From the NCBI GenBank assembly GCA_944472155.2, contig OX235272.1, positions 81,722,020-81,786,019 of the forward strand: DNA of 64,000 nt. The letters are read 5' to 3'. Positions 37,401 through 45,959 of the stretch are shown here, in pieces. The stretch comes from Trichobilharzia szidati. Lineage: Eukaryota; Platyhelminthes; Trematoda; Strigeidida; Schistosomatidae. The translations under genes were made by a program, and so were the position numbers. Position 1 is the first letter of the stretch. Each line of letters starts with the position of its first letter. The notes under the pieces were generated by a model that saw only the letters and a program-made list of their open reading frames with translations, made no database searches and was not told the DNA's origin.

Positions 37401-39407
37401 TCTGTCAGGCAGCGAACCGACCAAGAAAGTGTCAACCAGCAAACATTCACAAGGAAATAGAGATGGGTTGAATATGTATGTGCTAAGAAGACCGTTGAGT
37501 TATATCACTTACTCACCAGGCTCTTGAGTGAGGCTAGAATGGGGAGCGGTGAGTTGGGTGTGGCTCCGAAGGTGACCATGGAAGAGATCGTGTGAAGAAG
37601 AGATGATAGCCTATAGGCAATCATGGAGCCAGTTGAAAAAGACTGCAGAGAACAGGATATGTACTGCTGAAGTCCGGTGTTTTTGTTCTACTTGGAACCC
37701 AAGGGAATAATAATGAATAGCAGCAATAATATCTATCTGGAAAAAAAGATCCATCACATGTAACAGTTTGTATTTTAAATGTGGAAAATTCTCCTCCCAC
37801 TAAAAGTGAAAAAAATATAGAACTATCAAATTATAAATAGTCTGAAAGTTGTATAATCCTCGTGATATTTTGTAGACAATAGTTTGTATCCGTAAAATCA
37901 TCCACTGAATGTTACTGTAGTAATATGGAAGAACAAGAGTTTTATTGGATATGGAAAATCACAAAGAGTAAATGCATCTGCGATTTTGAGCCATATCACC
38001 ACCAATTGTCTCCAGCCTTCATTGGTTCTTACCATCCCGACGACCCCAACCAGTCAGTTAGGAAGTCTACAACTCCCTACGTGGCTGGTTTAAACTAACT
38101 GTTGTGGATTTCATTGACTGATGAGGCCATGTTTTGGTTTGACCACCACTAGTTCTTTTCTTACCTGAGTCTATTGTGTCAGCTAACATTGACCGTTGTC
38201 GAGGAAGGCGATGGCTAGGCATCCCGTAACACATGTCTTAATCATCTCAATCAGTGTAACTTCACAACCTCTTCGATTGATTTCCCCTCCCACTTACCTA
38301 GCACTCGACCAATGCCTTACCTCAATATTACTCACCTTATTAAACTTGAACTGTATAAATTGCAGATTGATAATTTTTTATTTGTGCTATCACCATTTCA
38401 CCCAAGTAGCCAACCAGAAACCGATCGGTTTGAAGTGATTCTACTCTCTGATGAACCCAATCAAACCGGCCCCAAACTAGCGAAGCAGCTGTCCGGTGTT
38501 TAGTTCACTTCGATCTGGTTAGCAAGCACTACTGGTTGATGTGTGTATGGTACACAACTAACTACTCATCTCAATTAATCCAGTAGTATGTGGTTTTGTA
38601 ATCGAAGATGCAATAAGTATATCAAAGTTGTTATTATAGACTAAAGATAGCTAGCTAATGATCGTGAGTAAAAGCTGTACTGCTGCACGCCGTATAACCT
38701 ACTGGCGATAATATTTACAAGTTTGCTCGAGCTTACATATTGTATTATCAGTGATGATGAATTTAATTTATGTTGTTAAAAAGTTGTGGAATTATCCAAG
38801 TAAGATTTCTGCACTTTTGATAAAATTTCTTCATGCACCAATATGGATATCTTTTAATTGTTGTTGTTGTTATTTGTTTGTTTGCTTTTATCCACAGGAA
38901 CAAATGCTCTTCTGTGACGATTGTGATCGAGGTTATCATATGTACTGTTTAAGTCCACCATTATCTGAACCACCCGAGGGCAGTTGGAGTTGTAAACTGT
39001 GTGTTGAACGTTTCCAGTCAACTGCTGCTTCCTTTTCTTCTACCTCTTTAATTGAAGTTAATACAATAAAAAAGTCTGATACTAGTAACAATTCAATAAA
39101 TCATAGTAGTAGTAGTAATAATGACACAAGAAGTATTTACGGAACGAATTTGAATGTGCCTTGTCCTTCAACAGCAACAGCAACGCCAGTGTCGTCGTCA
39201 TCGTCTGTCGGTGGTGGCGGTGTTTTCCAACCTTCCTTCAACGTTGCCACCTCCTCCTCTTCCTCCGCATCTTCTTCTTCCTCTTCGACATCATCAGTCA
39301 CCTCCTCCGTGTCATCGTCGTCGTCGTCCTCCTCGGCTGCACTTTTTCAACCGTCAACACATCTTCAACAAATCCTGATCAATCATATAGATCCATCTGT
39401 TTCTTAG
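21906..39407 (+). CDS. DPF: d4/DPF-family double PHD finger protein (BAF45-type)
   Basis: Seven exons: 21906-22080, 22113-22229, 22260-22423, 24063-24245, 28452-28734, 29218-29474 and 38898-39407. All are GT-AG, phases agree, and 1689 nt give 562 aa. DPF proteins are subunits of BAF/SWI-SNF chromatin remodellers in the nucleus, and their tandem PHD fingers read acetylated histone H3. Domains in order: requiem-type N-terminus (RLPFLDG at 32-38, [10 protein letters not shown] in exon 2), acidic then basic linker (RRRRRKGR), C2H2 finger (C190, C193, H206, H211), His/Gln/Ser-rich linker (214-307), PHD1 (C327, C330, C349, C352, H357, C360, C378, C381), PHD2 (C384, C387, C399, C402, H407, C410, C425, C428) and a Ser-rich tail. 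At 562 aa it is longer than the approximately 390 aa of vertebrate DPFs, through the linker and tail. The start is the least sure part: the second Met at 21909 or an upstream spliced exon are alternatives. Confidence 0.95.
22424..24062. other. DPF intron 3
   Basis: A 1.6-kb phase-0 intron, GTAGGT to TCACCAG. It contains a LINE C-terminal fragment at 22685-22885 and no other recognised element. Confidence 0.7.
22685..22885 (-). mobile_element. LINE ORF2 C-terminal fragment
   Basis: Minus-strand residues [10 protein letters not shown], then [20 protein letters not shown]. These follow the R-FF-RV--WN-LP-VV-A-S---FK--L pattern that ends many CR1/jockey-type ORF2 proteins. It is short and frameshifted. 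Confidence 0.55.
24063..24245 (+). CDS. DPF: DPF exon 4 (C2H2 zinc finger)
   Basis: A 61-codon phase-0 exon. [19 protein letters not shown] is the d4-type Krueppel finger; DPF proteins have YKNRPGLSYH at the same place. The pattern is C-X2-C-X12-H-X4-H. Confidence 0.95.
25830..26520 (-). mobile_element. LINE reverse-transcriptase fragment (RTE/jockey-like)
   Basis: The minus-strand frame at 25834-26034 includes [27 protein letters not shown]-like residues with [10 protein letters not shown], and ends in [12 protein letters not shown]. This is the RT block leading to the R-GCPLSP motif. Upstream pieces up to about 26500 are more decayed. It differs from RTE-A and is a third LINE type in the window. 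Confidence 0.65.
27996..28345 (-). pseudogene. Penelope-like element, GIY-YIG endonuclease C-terminus
   Basis: On the minus strand a continuous frame reads [20 protein letters not shown], then [11 protein letters not shown], then AEAIAIRR-like [14 protein letters not shown], and LALPW before the stop at 27998-27996. This is the GIY-YIG domain of Penelope-like retroelements (YIG plus the downstream R, E and N-like positions). The RT part is absent. It sits in intron 4 of the DPF gene, antisense to it. Confidence 0.85.
28452..28734 (+). CDS. DPF: DPF exon 5 (His/Gln/Ser-rich linker)
   Basis: Starts [17 protein letters not shown] and continues with a histidine/glutamine run ([12 protein letters not shown]) and Ser/Asn-rich sequence. 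It ends in phase 1 at A|GTGAGT. It has no counterpart of this length in vertebrate DPFs and is probably a disordered linker. The join to exon 6 (A|TT) keeps frame. Confidence 0.85.
28795..29135 (+). repeat. TH repeat, full-length, in DPF intron 5
   Basis: Begins GGTTAGAGAACCATTGGAT and ends CAATGGTTCTCTAACCGATG, so its ends are inverted repeats. Inside are an A-box-like AGTGGCTTAGTGGTCTACGA, the anticodon-loop-like CCTTGTAACCAGAAGG, the B-box-like GGGTTCGAACCC and the hammerhead-like ATGAAGA-GTCCCAAACTAGG with GAAACAGC. C3 is A. It fills most of the 483-bp intron between the linker and PHD1 exons. Confidence 0.8.
29218..29474 (+). CDS. DPF: DPF exon 6 (PHD finger 1 and start of PHD2)
   Basis: [18 protein letters not shown] and the [12 protein letters not shown] and YRWQCIEC blocks match PHD1 of DPF proteins. 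The exon ends in [15 protein letters not shown], the same place where exon 7 continues with [17 protein letters not shown]. Confidence 0.96.
29600..31360 (-). mobile_element. Penelope-like element with inverted terminal repeats
   Basis: Inverted arms lie at about 29600-29835 and 31125-31360. The arms share AATACAAGAGATATTTGAAA and ATTCGATGAACAAAG-type blocks in opposite orientation. Between them, minus-strand coding includes the Penelope RT core [20 protein letters not shown] and [10 protein letters not shown] (catalytic YVDD). Further residues ([13 protein letters not shown]) follow past an internal frameshift. The GIY-YIG endonuclease is missing. Inverted termini are a known configuration of Penelope-like elements. 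Confidence 0.85.
31610..31995 (-). repeat. TH repeat, full-length
   Basis: A left arm with GGACAGCTGTTTTGTCCTAG, then B-box-like GTTCGAACGC and tRNA-like segment in minus orientation, then a right arm CCAGGTTTTCCAATGGTTCT, CAACTCGTGATCACACTTG, and the terminus CAAATCCCTGCAG. The minus-strand core is GATG-GTCCC-AAACTA-GGAC-AAAAC, so the GAAA is altered to AAAA. Confidence 0.7.
32061..32280 (-). mobile_element. tRNA-Gly SINE, diverged
   Basis: The minus-strand order is tRNA head (TGCGTCGGTG), the CAAACATGCATGTGG arm, a decayed B box GGGATTTGATTCCC, the CTCTTTACC-like body, and tail CTTGAAGCCTTATGCTCCAC. It adjoins the TH repeat at 31610-31995. Confidence 0.7.
32474..32660. repeat. Foldback element: 69-bp inverted repeat around a hammerhead-like loop
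   Basis: Arms 32474-32542 and 32592-32660 are inverted copies with two mismatches. The 49-base loop, on the minus strand, is CTGAAGA-GTCCC-AAACTA-GGCTGAC-GAAACAGCTGTC. The hammerhead core residues, including C3 and GAAA, are intact, and stem II has a 2-base insertion. It is a TH repeat reduced to its two ends and one core. It lies in DPF intron 6. Confidence 0.85.
32661..33589. other. AT-rich intron sequence
   Basis: Contains a short TTA microsatellite at about 33174-33192 and TA/TG-rich runs near 33040-33075. No recognised repeat family or exon. Confidence 0.5.
33590..34010. repeat. Head-to-head pair of a third tRNA-like repeat (TL3)
   Basis: The segment 33596-33775 (minus) and 33815-34006 (plus) are diverged inverted copies. 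The plus copy reads GAATAGCTCATTAACTACGTC, TCTGACTGC, then GATACGCCTTGCTGACGAG, CACGAAACCTAG and ends ACTGCCTCCAAC. The minus copy begins with the complement GTTGGAGGCAATG. The 54115-54330 copy keeps A-box and B-box sequences. Confidence 0.7.
34011..34760. repeat. TL3-related fragments
   Basis: A terminus-like segment (ACTGATAGAATTCAGTCTGC at 34062 and ACACGTTATACTAGTTACTA) matches 54040-54100. A further tRNA-like piece at 34605-34700 includes CCCGAGTTGCTCAGTGG and CTTCGAATCTCACAGGG. Boundaries are not clear. Confidence 0.5.
35152..35558 (+). mobile_element. Chimeric SINE: TH tRNA-like unit fused to tRNA-Gly SINE, 11-bp TSD
   Basis: ATGTTTCAACG flanks the unit at 35152-35162 and 35548-35558. 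The insert starts exactly at the tRNA-Thr-like 5' end (GGTTCCAGTGGCTTAATGG), continues through CCTTGTAACCAGAAGG, the B-box region and a damaged hammerhead (CTGAAGAGTCCC, GAAA lost), and passes at 35307 into a tRNA-Gly SINE with perfect B box. It ends GGAACGTAAAGGAATAAAAT. The single TSD around both parts shows that they integrated together. Confidence 0.85.
35307..35547 (+). mobile_element. tRNA-Gly SINE moiety of the chimeric unit
   Basis: The head GCGTCGGTGGCACAGCGGTA and GAATGCTCGCCAACCA matches tRNA-Gly, with B box GGGTTCGATCCCC. The body is CTTTACCTCGCTAAGCCAGT; the tail is CTTGAAGCCCCATGTTCC followed by GGGAACGTAAAGGAAT. It is one of the best preserved copies in the window. Confidence 0.85.
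36042..36805 (+). pseudogene. Penelope-like element C-terminus with GIY-YIG
   Basis: A 202-codon plus-strand frame includes [34 protein letters not shown] and [13 protein letters not shown], the GIY-YIG endonuclease of Penelope-like elements with its Cys-rich lead-in. A frameshift at about 36645 is followed by [18 protein letters not shown] and the C-terminal LLLP. RT is absent. It is a different lineage from the 28-kb fragment by residue differences. Confidence 0.88.
37185..37735 (+). mobile_element. RTE-A LINE 3' end fragment
   Basis: A decayed copy: a [12 protein letters not shown] stretch, GTYVC-EDR-like region and a 3' end GAAGTCCGGTGTTTTTGTTC, GGAACCCAAGGGAATAATAA. Stops are frequent. 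Confidence 0.65.
37955..38285 (-). mobile_element. LINE 3' end fragment, family RTE-B
   Basis: The minus-strand copy of the region at 43180-43400 and 60120-60340. Matching blocks are GGTGATATGGCTCAAAATCG, the CCAATGAAGGCTGGAGAC segment and the segment encoding [17 protein letters not shown] residues. It is frame-broken. Confidence 0.7.
38898..39407 (+). CDS. DPF: DPF exon 7 (rest of PHD2 and Ser-rich tail)
   Basis: Starts [17 protein letters not shown], continues [11 protein letters not shown] (end of PHD2 at residue 428), then about 134 residues rich in Ser, Asn and Thr, with runs such as SSSSSSTSS encoded by TCN-biased repeats near 39250-39340. The stop is TAG at 39405. The tail is low-complexity and unlike the short end of vertebrate DPFs. 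Confidence 0.95.
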   Translation, partial: EQMLFCDDCDRGYHMYCLSPPLSEPPEGSWSCKLCVERFQSTAASFSSTSLIEVNTIKKSDTSNNSINHSSSSNNDTRSIYGTNLNVPCPSTATATPVSSSSSVGGGGVFQPSFNVATSSSSSASSSSSSTSSVTSSVSSSSSSSSAALFQPSTHLQQILINHIDPSVS

Positions 39408-41330
39408 CCTGTTGTCTTCTACTATTGATGAATAATGTTTATGATCTTCGAGTATGATTCTTCTTTCTTTTTTTATTTAACTAGGAAAACTTTTATTCTA
39501 TAATTGTGTTTTTATAATGAATAAATAATTTTAATCTATGTATGTATGTATGTGTAGGATTTTCAAATTTTTATTCTTTATTCATTTATTATCATCTCAA
39601 CAGTTAATTTCTACTTCCTTATATATACATCGTGTTGAAACTAACTACTTTTCTGGTTATCTATTTATCTATAAGATGATGAAGCTGATTTTAATTAATT
39701 TCACGCAAAAAAGTATGAAACGGTTTAAACCCCCTTTTTCTCTCCCTCTGCTTACTTGATTGTTATTATTACTTGTATTGTTTTTATCTATTTATTTATT
39801 TATTTATTATTATTATTGATATGTTGCTCTAATTTGACTGAGAAATGCATCATTTTTGTGTTTCACACATTACTATTATTATTATGTCTTTTCACATTTT
39901 TTGAATTTTAATACACACATACCCTGTCTCTCCGATCTCTAAGGTTGTCAGAACGACAGCCAACCGCAATGACCCTCCCCTCGCTCCCCCCCCCCAGAAA
40001 AAACAAAACACCACACTAACATCTGTATGCATAAATTGGAGCCAATTGCTTTTCTTTTTCTTCTTTCAACCATTGTTTGTTTATTACTACTAGTATTATC
40101 ACATGGTGTGAAACAACCTTTTGATAGGTTGTGGGACTATACGACTACCCTACTTCTGTTGTCGACATCCGCACTGCCCCCCACGCCACCATCCCAACAC
40201 TTTTTTGTGTGCTTTTCATTTCTGTTTTACACTTTGTTTTACATGTTTTGATGACGTGCTCGAAGCAATGCAGAAAGAGTTTTAATGATCTCGAGTGTAC
40301 GTATGTGTATGTATTTGCTTTATTTACTCGATTGTGCTTAGTTTTAGTTGTATATTTACTTACTACTACTTCATATATGTGATACACCTTTTCCTTCAGG
40401 TGTTTCTCTTTGTGTACTGTGCTGTGCTGTGCAGTTGTTATGCGATTTTACAAACTGACGGACTTTGATTTTGACTTGATTTATTTATTTCCTTGACTTA
40501 TTCGTTAGTTTGTATGCTTGTGTGTGTGTATGTGCGTGTGTGCGTGCATACGTGTGTGCGGTTGTATGAAATGTGATCTCTGCTTCTTCGACCTCTATTG
40601 CTCTGAGTATTTTGAGTTCAGTATTTTATATAAGCAAACTTTTAATGATCACGGTAGTTTTTTTACATTTCTACCTTTGTGCAAGCACATATATGTATAA
40701 TTGTTCATATTATTATTGTCGAGATTTCCGAGTGGCTGAGTTGAGTTCATTTCTAATGCTACTGAGGCCAACAGTTGTTGTTGCTGTTTTTTCTTCTCTC
40801 AAGCATTTTTCATTATTGACAGGTGTTTTGTGTGGTGCGATACACTTATAATTATTGTTTTTGTCAAGTTATTGCATTATTACTCTTATTTCCACTCCCA
40901 CTCTCTTATTATTACTATTATTCTATTGTTGTTATTACCAGTATGACGACTATATAACCTGTTTATGGTGAACCCTAACATTATGATTATTGTCAAATAT
41001 TATGTGTATTTAATGTATATCTATCTGTGTAAATGTCTCTGTTATTCCATTCAAATAATGGTATTGAGACTCTTCTCCTTTTTTTTCTACTACGACACAA
41101 TAGTAGTATATTTTGTACAATTATTACTATTATTATTATTACTACTATTATTTCTTAACTTGTCTCACATACATATATGAATTGTGTACATTCGTGTCAA
41201 GGGTATTTTAAAAATTGCCTATTTCTTCTTGAATCAATTAATTAATCAATTAATCTAATTGATTTTTAGATTTGTAAAAACAAAATGTGGAATTCAGTTA
41301 CTGAAAATTATCTTTTATATGTATTTAGTT
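39408..41330. other. DPF 3' UTR and downstream low-complexity region
   Basis: Pyrimidine- and AT-rich sequence with ATTT/ATT microsatellites (39786-39819), ATT runs near 40895 and 41125, a TG/TGCG run (40518-40560) and a C-tract at 39989-39998. The first AATAAA is near 39521. The open frames here have Leu/Phe/Tyr-rich, noncoding character. No second gene is supported. Confidence 0.6.
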
Positions 41331-41339
41331 GTAGGAGGA

Positions 41340-41800
41340 GAATACATATTATCCGTTGCAGAACCATTGGAAAACCAACAGGGAGTACTGGACAGCTAGC
41401 TGTTTCGTCAGTCTAGTTCGGGACTCTTCGGTTGTACGCGCCCACCACTAGGGTTCGATAAGATGCTCACTAGCGACTGGTCCTATTCAGGTAGGTAGTT
41501 ACCTGGGTTCGAGTGGGAAGTCGCGACCAGTAGGGTGCAGTAGGTCGGGTGTGAGGACAAATACTCGCCGAAGACATTGGCTGGCGGTCGCATTATGTCA
41601 TGAATTGGCGTTAGCCTTGTAACCAGAAGATCCTGGGTTCGAACCCAGTTGGGGTGGGTGCGTACTGATGAAGTGGAGTCCCAAACTAAGCTGACGAAAC
41701 AGCTAGCTGTCCAATACACCCTGCAGGTTTCCCAATGGTTCTCTAACCTATGTCTCTTCATCATGAAATCCTGTAACCTATCTATCAATTCCCTACAAAC
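41340..41800. repeat. Full TH repeat with mirrored hammerhead-like cores and shared private variant
   Basis: The left arm (from CAGAACCATTGGAAAACC) and right arm (to CAATGGTTCTCTAACC) are inverted. Both contain the duplication CAGCTAGCTG (41393-41402 and 41700-41709), absent from other copies, and the same GTCAG/CTGAC insertion in stem II. Between them is the tRNA-Thr-like unit with GTTCGAACCC. The left arm core on the minus strand is CCGAAGA-GTCCC; the right arm core is interrupted. Confidence 0.8.
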
Positions 41801-41929
41801 CAATACTCGAAGTGGAATAGTAATTCTCTTATCCGAATTAGCATCTTGACAGACACTTTTGAAGGTGGGTGAACAACAGGGATGAAAATTTATGCATGTT
41901 TAGATACATTCCAAACTTGACAACCAGCC

Positions 41930-42205
41930 TTGAGTTGACTCATGTTTGATCGCAAATTGATATCAATTAGAAAACCAGGGATTACTAGACAGCTGTTTCG
42001 TCCTTATTTAGGATTCTGTCCACCGTAGTTCAATCCCCGAACCTTCCGGTTAAAAGTCGAGGTGATTTTAGCTGGACCACGAGCGAATGTCATCGGCGAG
42101 TATTTGTCCTTATTAGTCGTAACTTCTCACTAGACCTTCAGGCAACAACTTCCGTCCTTAGCCAGTCACTAGCGGGTGTCAGATTCATTTTTAAGTATTG
42201 GTCTG
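41930..42205 (-). repeat. TH repeat, minus orientation, decayed
   Basis: CAGCTGTTTCGTCCTTATTT, then a degenerate B box (GTTCAATCCCCG), the GAATGTCATCGGCGAGTATT segment and CTTAGCCAGTCACTAGCGGG. The hammerhead-like part is decayed. Confidence 0.6.
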
Positions 42206-42212
42206 TAGGGTA

Positions 42213-42355
42213 TCTGATTTGTTTTCAAGTTTGTTCACGCATTGATATCAGATAGAGAACCATTAGAAAACCGGGGAGTATTGGACAGCTGGTTCTATAA
42301 CCGATATCAATCCGTCATCAAACTTGATGTCTAATCAAATCCCTATAAACTAACT
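42213..42355. repeat. Short foldback derivative of a TH repeat
   Basis: GTCTGTAGGGTATCTGATTT, CAAGTTTGTTCACGCATTG and ATATCAGATAGAGAACCATT are followed by an inverted arm GGTTCTATAACCGATATCA, ATCAAACTTGATGTC and CAAATCCCTATAAAC. The tRNA-like middle is gone, similar to 32474-32660 but more diverged. Confidence 0.65.
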
Positions 42356-42689
42356 CTTAAATTGACTGTTTATCTTTTTAATGGATATGTGAACAATATT
42401 CTGTTGAACGCTAATAAACAAATCAAAGGAGTAATCGATTACTTCGATAGTGCTGTTAGAATCAAGTAAATGTTTAATAACAGAAGACAAGGGCCAGGCA
42501 ACAGTACGTTTATTACGGAAAATCAACACGTATTTATAGATTTTGATGTACATTATTGTAGGTTAATGTTAGTAGAAAATACAGTCTGTTGGTTGGTTGT
42601 TTCTCACACAAAGTTAACCTTGCATCTCTTGTGGCTGTGTCAGTTCATCTATATGTTAACTGTATCCGCCTGTCCATCTTGACCTTTGA

Positions 42690-43560
42690 CCTCAATTGCT
42701 ATCAACCAATTTGGCTAGCGACCATCTCTCACCACAAATGAAATATGGAGTGAAGTGGTAGAGCACGTTGACCGCTTCACTTATTTGAGAAGTACCATCT
42801 CTGACAAAATCTCAGTACGGATACAGAGGGCTAGTTTCGCATATGCCAGTTTACGCCGTCTGACGTAGACGTGATATCCGGCTGGCTGTCGAGCAAAAGC
42901 CGTGTGTACTGCTCAACGCAGCAGATCGCTCCGTCCTCCTTTATGGCTGTGAGACCTGGCCATTAAGAGTGGAAGACATGAAAAGATTAGCTGTCTTCGA
43001 TCATAGGTGCCTGCGCTCTATCTCCCGTGTGAAGTGGTATAATCAGGTGAGCAATATTGAGGTTAGGCGTCGAGCGCTAGGTAAGGAGGGGAAATCAGTC
43101 GATGAGACTATGAAATTAAATCGACTGAGATGGTTAGGACATGTGTTACGCATGCCTAGCCATCGTCTTCCTCGACAATGGGCAGTGTTAGCTAACATAG
43201 GGTCAGGTTGGAAAAGAGCTAGTGGTAGTCAAAGGAAAACATGGCAGCAGCCAATGAAATCTACAACAGTTAGTCTAAGCCATCCACGTAGGAAGGTGTA
43301 GACTTCCTGGTTGGGTCCTCGGGACAGTAAAAACCAATGACTGGAAATAATTGGTGACATGGCTCAAAATCGTTCTCAATGATAGAGCAGATGCATCCAC
43401 TTCTTGTGACTTATGATTTCCAATTAAACTATATTGTTCTTCGTTATTACTATTCCTTTGTCTCACACCTCTGTTTACTGTCTCTAATATGCATTTCTTC
43501 TCTTGATTTGTGTGCTACATGGAGTGTAGCAACTTGAACTGCTGCATATCGGTGCAAAGT
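42690..43560 (+). mobile_element. LINE C-terminus and 3' end, family RTE-B
   Basis: The frame at 42969-43301 reads [46 protein letters not shown] and TWQQPMKS, the conserved C-terminal domain of many RTE-type retroelement polyproteins. Upstream EHVDRFTYL-like and RIQRASFAYASL residues belong to the same ORF. The RT is absent. A nearly identical copy lies at 59.5-60.6 kb. Confidence 0.8.
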
Positions 43561-45055
43561 TCTACGTCGAAAGCAGACAAATGAAAATCTGTATCTTAAT
43601 TACTGACGCTGCGTCGCTTTATATCAGTCATTAATAATTTTCTTTAAAGTTAAAGAACACCTGTCCAGTTAAGTGATGGGTTTTTTTAGTATAGTAGTCG
43701 GTAAAAGCGTACTGATCTCTTGAAAGCGGTTCTTGTCTAGTGACCTGACATGTGAAGTGTTTTACTTTAACCTCCTACCTGTATATATGGTAATCATCTT
43801 TTCTCCATCCGGAACAATGTTATTGGACATTTATTATTAGTACTCAATGTAACCTGATTGATTGTCTGGGTCACTCAGAAAATAACTGCAAATATGTTCA
43901 GAGGTTTTAGTTTTGTTTCGATTTGTTTCTACATTCTTTATTTCATATGACTATTTAATTTGACCAACCCGAAAAGTGGTGGTGAACTATGTTTGCAAAG
44001 GTTGAGGTTAGATGTAATTCTGATGGAGGATTCTAACTATTTTGACTTACGAATCGCTCGTATAACGTGAGTATAGGAGCTAAAGACTAATCGAACATCT
44101 AGTAGCTGGTTCCTTCAGGATAACTGACAATGCGAGGGGGAAAACAGTCTTATCCGATAAAGCGAATGATTAGGGCTTTTAGGGAGAAAAAATCCTCAAC
44201 CTATTCCCAAAATTTAAATGTGTGAGAAGCTTAACTCGTGTAAATGGAGTTTTACCCTGAATGTTAGTGCCAAGTGGGCTATTTTTGGTATGCAGGACTG
44301 GCTTTGTGAAATAAATCAAACGTGCAGTTAAAATGTTTCGCGAGATATGGCAAAAAGTGTTGGTTGGTCCAGACAGCAGGACGGTGGCCGTGGAAGTCGT
44401 AAGCCGCTGAGATACGTGGGATCCAGTTGGAGGTTGGTATTGTTGTGAAGCTACTGAAATCTGACCGTGATCGGTCGTGTGCAGTTTCACTTGTTAATGT
44501 TTTAAGGCTAGCAATACCCGTGGACCTGCTCTACGTTGAGTCAAGCAGGTGTACTTTTATTGCCTGGCGTGCGATGGCTAACTCAGAAATGGCACGGCCC
44601 AGGGAAATCCAACTGCCTAATTGCGATGTCCGCTGACCGGTTTTGATACAATTTGATTTGTGCTCAGAAGGTCGAAGTGAAGGTTATCGTAAGTAGGTGT
44701 CAGTTTTAACTTACGGTTATTATTGGTATCCCAGTCAATAATAAAGCTTCCTTATATTTTAACAAAGCATTATTTCAACTGGTTCGATTGTACCAATCTT
44801 ACCTGTATAAGATTATTTAGAATTCGTTGCTTATGAATCTTAGTTGAGGTTTTCCATTGTTCTCAGAAGCATACTACTGACTGTTATAAGTAGTTAAGAA
44901 CCACTCGTGACAGTACTGACACGAGAGATTGATGTATTCTTAACATCACACAGTAAGATTCAGCTCAGTTACATAAATTGATTAAAACTCTCTCATTTCT
45001 CACCAGCTACTTGTTAAAAAAAAGATATTTGTGAATTACGTAAAATCATTCAGTA
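43561..45055. other. Stretch without recognised gene
   Basis: No coding region or repeat family identified. Open frames on both strands around 44180-44640 have no family resemblance and overlap each other. Confidence 0.4.
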
Positions 45056-45282
45056 GAGTCAGTGGTTCAGCGGTAGAATGCTCACCAACCATGCACGTAG
45101 TCCGGGGTCCGATTCCCGGTCGGCGCACGCCCTTAGCTGGCTGTAAGCCCGACAAGGCAGGAAGGTTGAACTTGGGGCTAGCAACCTCACTCCGTGAAAA
45201 CTAACACACCACTGCTACTGAAACTTCAGATTTCAAGCTTGAAGCCCCACCTTCGACTGGGAACTCATAAGCATGTAAATCA
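45056..45282 (+). mobile_element. tRNA-Gly SINE, diverged
   Basis: GTCAGTGGTTCAGCGGTAGA with ATGCTCACC matches the D-arm of tRNA-Gly closely. The B box is GGGTCCGATTCCCGG. The tail is CTTGAAGCCCCACCTTCGAC and GGGAACTCATAAGCATGTAA. Confidence 0.8.
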
Positions 45283-45959
45283 AATCAGTAGGGTACAGTT
45301 TACAGCTCTATTGTTCGCAGTCTTAAGCGTTTGGAGTGTTGAGTAGGTTACATTTTTCGGTTTCCAATGGAAACCAGAATGGAGTCTCACCTCAGGCTAT
45401 GCAAGTGGCATACACACTAGGTTTTGTTTTATTGTATTAGGCTTCTAGTGGGAATGGGGTTTAATAACTTGACTTTGGTTGATAAACATGTTTCTACTCA
45501 CACCCGCAGGTGTAGTCAGTTAGTGTAAGTCAGTCTGATTACTATTGTTTCAGTCAGTGAGAACTCACAAAATCAAAAAGTCTCCGCGTGCTAATGTAAT
45601 GTCTCAGACATAACAATACTTTCATATTTCTCAATTCCCTATTATTTTTACTAGCACTGTTTCACAGCCAGACACTCAAACATAATTATGCATACGCAGA
45701 TGTAAGAACAATATAAGGATATCTTGATTGTGAACTGATAAAATTCGATTAAGCTCTCTCTTTATTCTGCCAACATATCTTCAACCGCTTACTCATCGAG
45801 GGTTATGCAAATAATCAGACGAACGACTTTTATTATTTTATTTTTTTTGTCTAGTCGCATTTGTGACTAAGCCAAGCAAATAAAATTCTCATTTAGGATG
45901 AATGAAGCGCTTTTATAACATTATCGTCTGAAATTAGTGTATTTCAGTGTTTTCTGGTA

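Larger units (their letters stand above)
29475..38897. other. DPF intron 6, transposon-filled
   Basis: A 9.4-kb phase-0 intron that splits PHD2. It holds two Penelope-like elements, two LINE fragments, TH repeats, tRNA-Gly SINEs, an inverted pair of a third tRNA-like repeat and a foldback hairpin. No alternative exon was recognised in it. Confidence 0.75.

Noticed and set aside
39154..39457. Alternative frames over the Ser-rich tail (Arg/Pro-rich, Cys/Leu-rich)
   Set aside because: They are shadows of the repetitive TCN codons in DPF exon 7.
39538..41180. Runs of Leu/Phe/Tyr-rich frames downstream of DPF
   Set aside because: Composition follows AT and T-rich simple sequence, no start context or domain is visible, and frames overlap on both strands.
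44179..44636. Overlapping frames of 69-103 codons
   Set aside because: Both strands open, no recognisable domain, no splice context.
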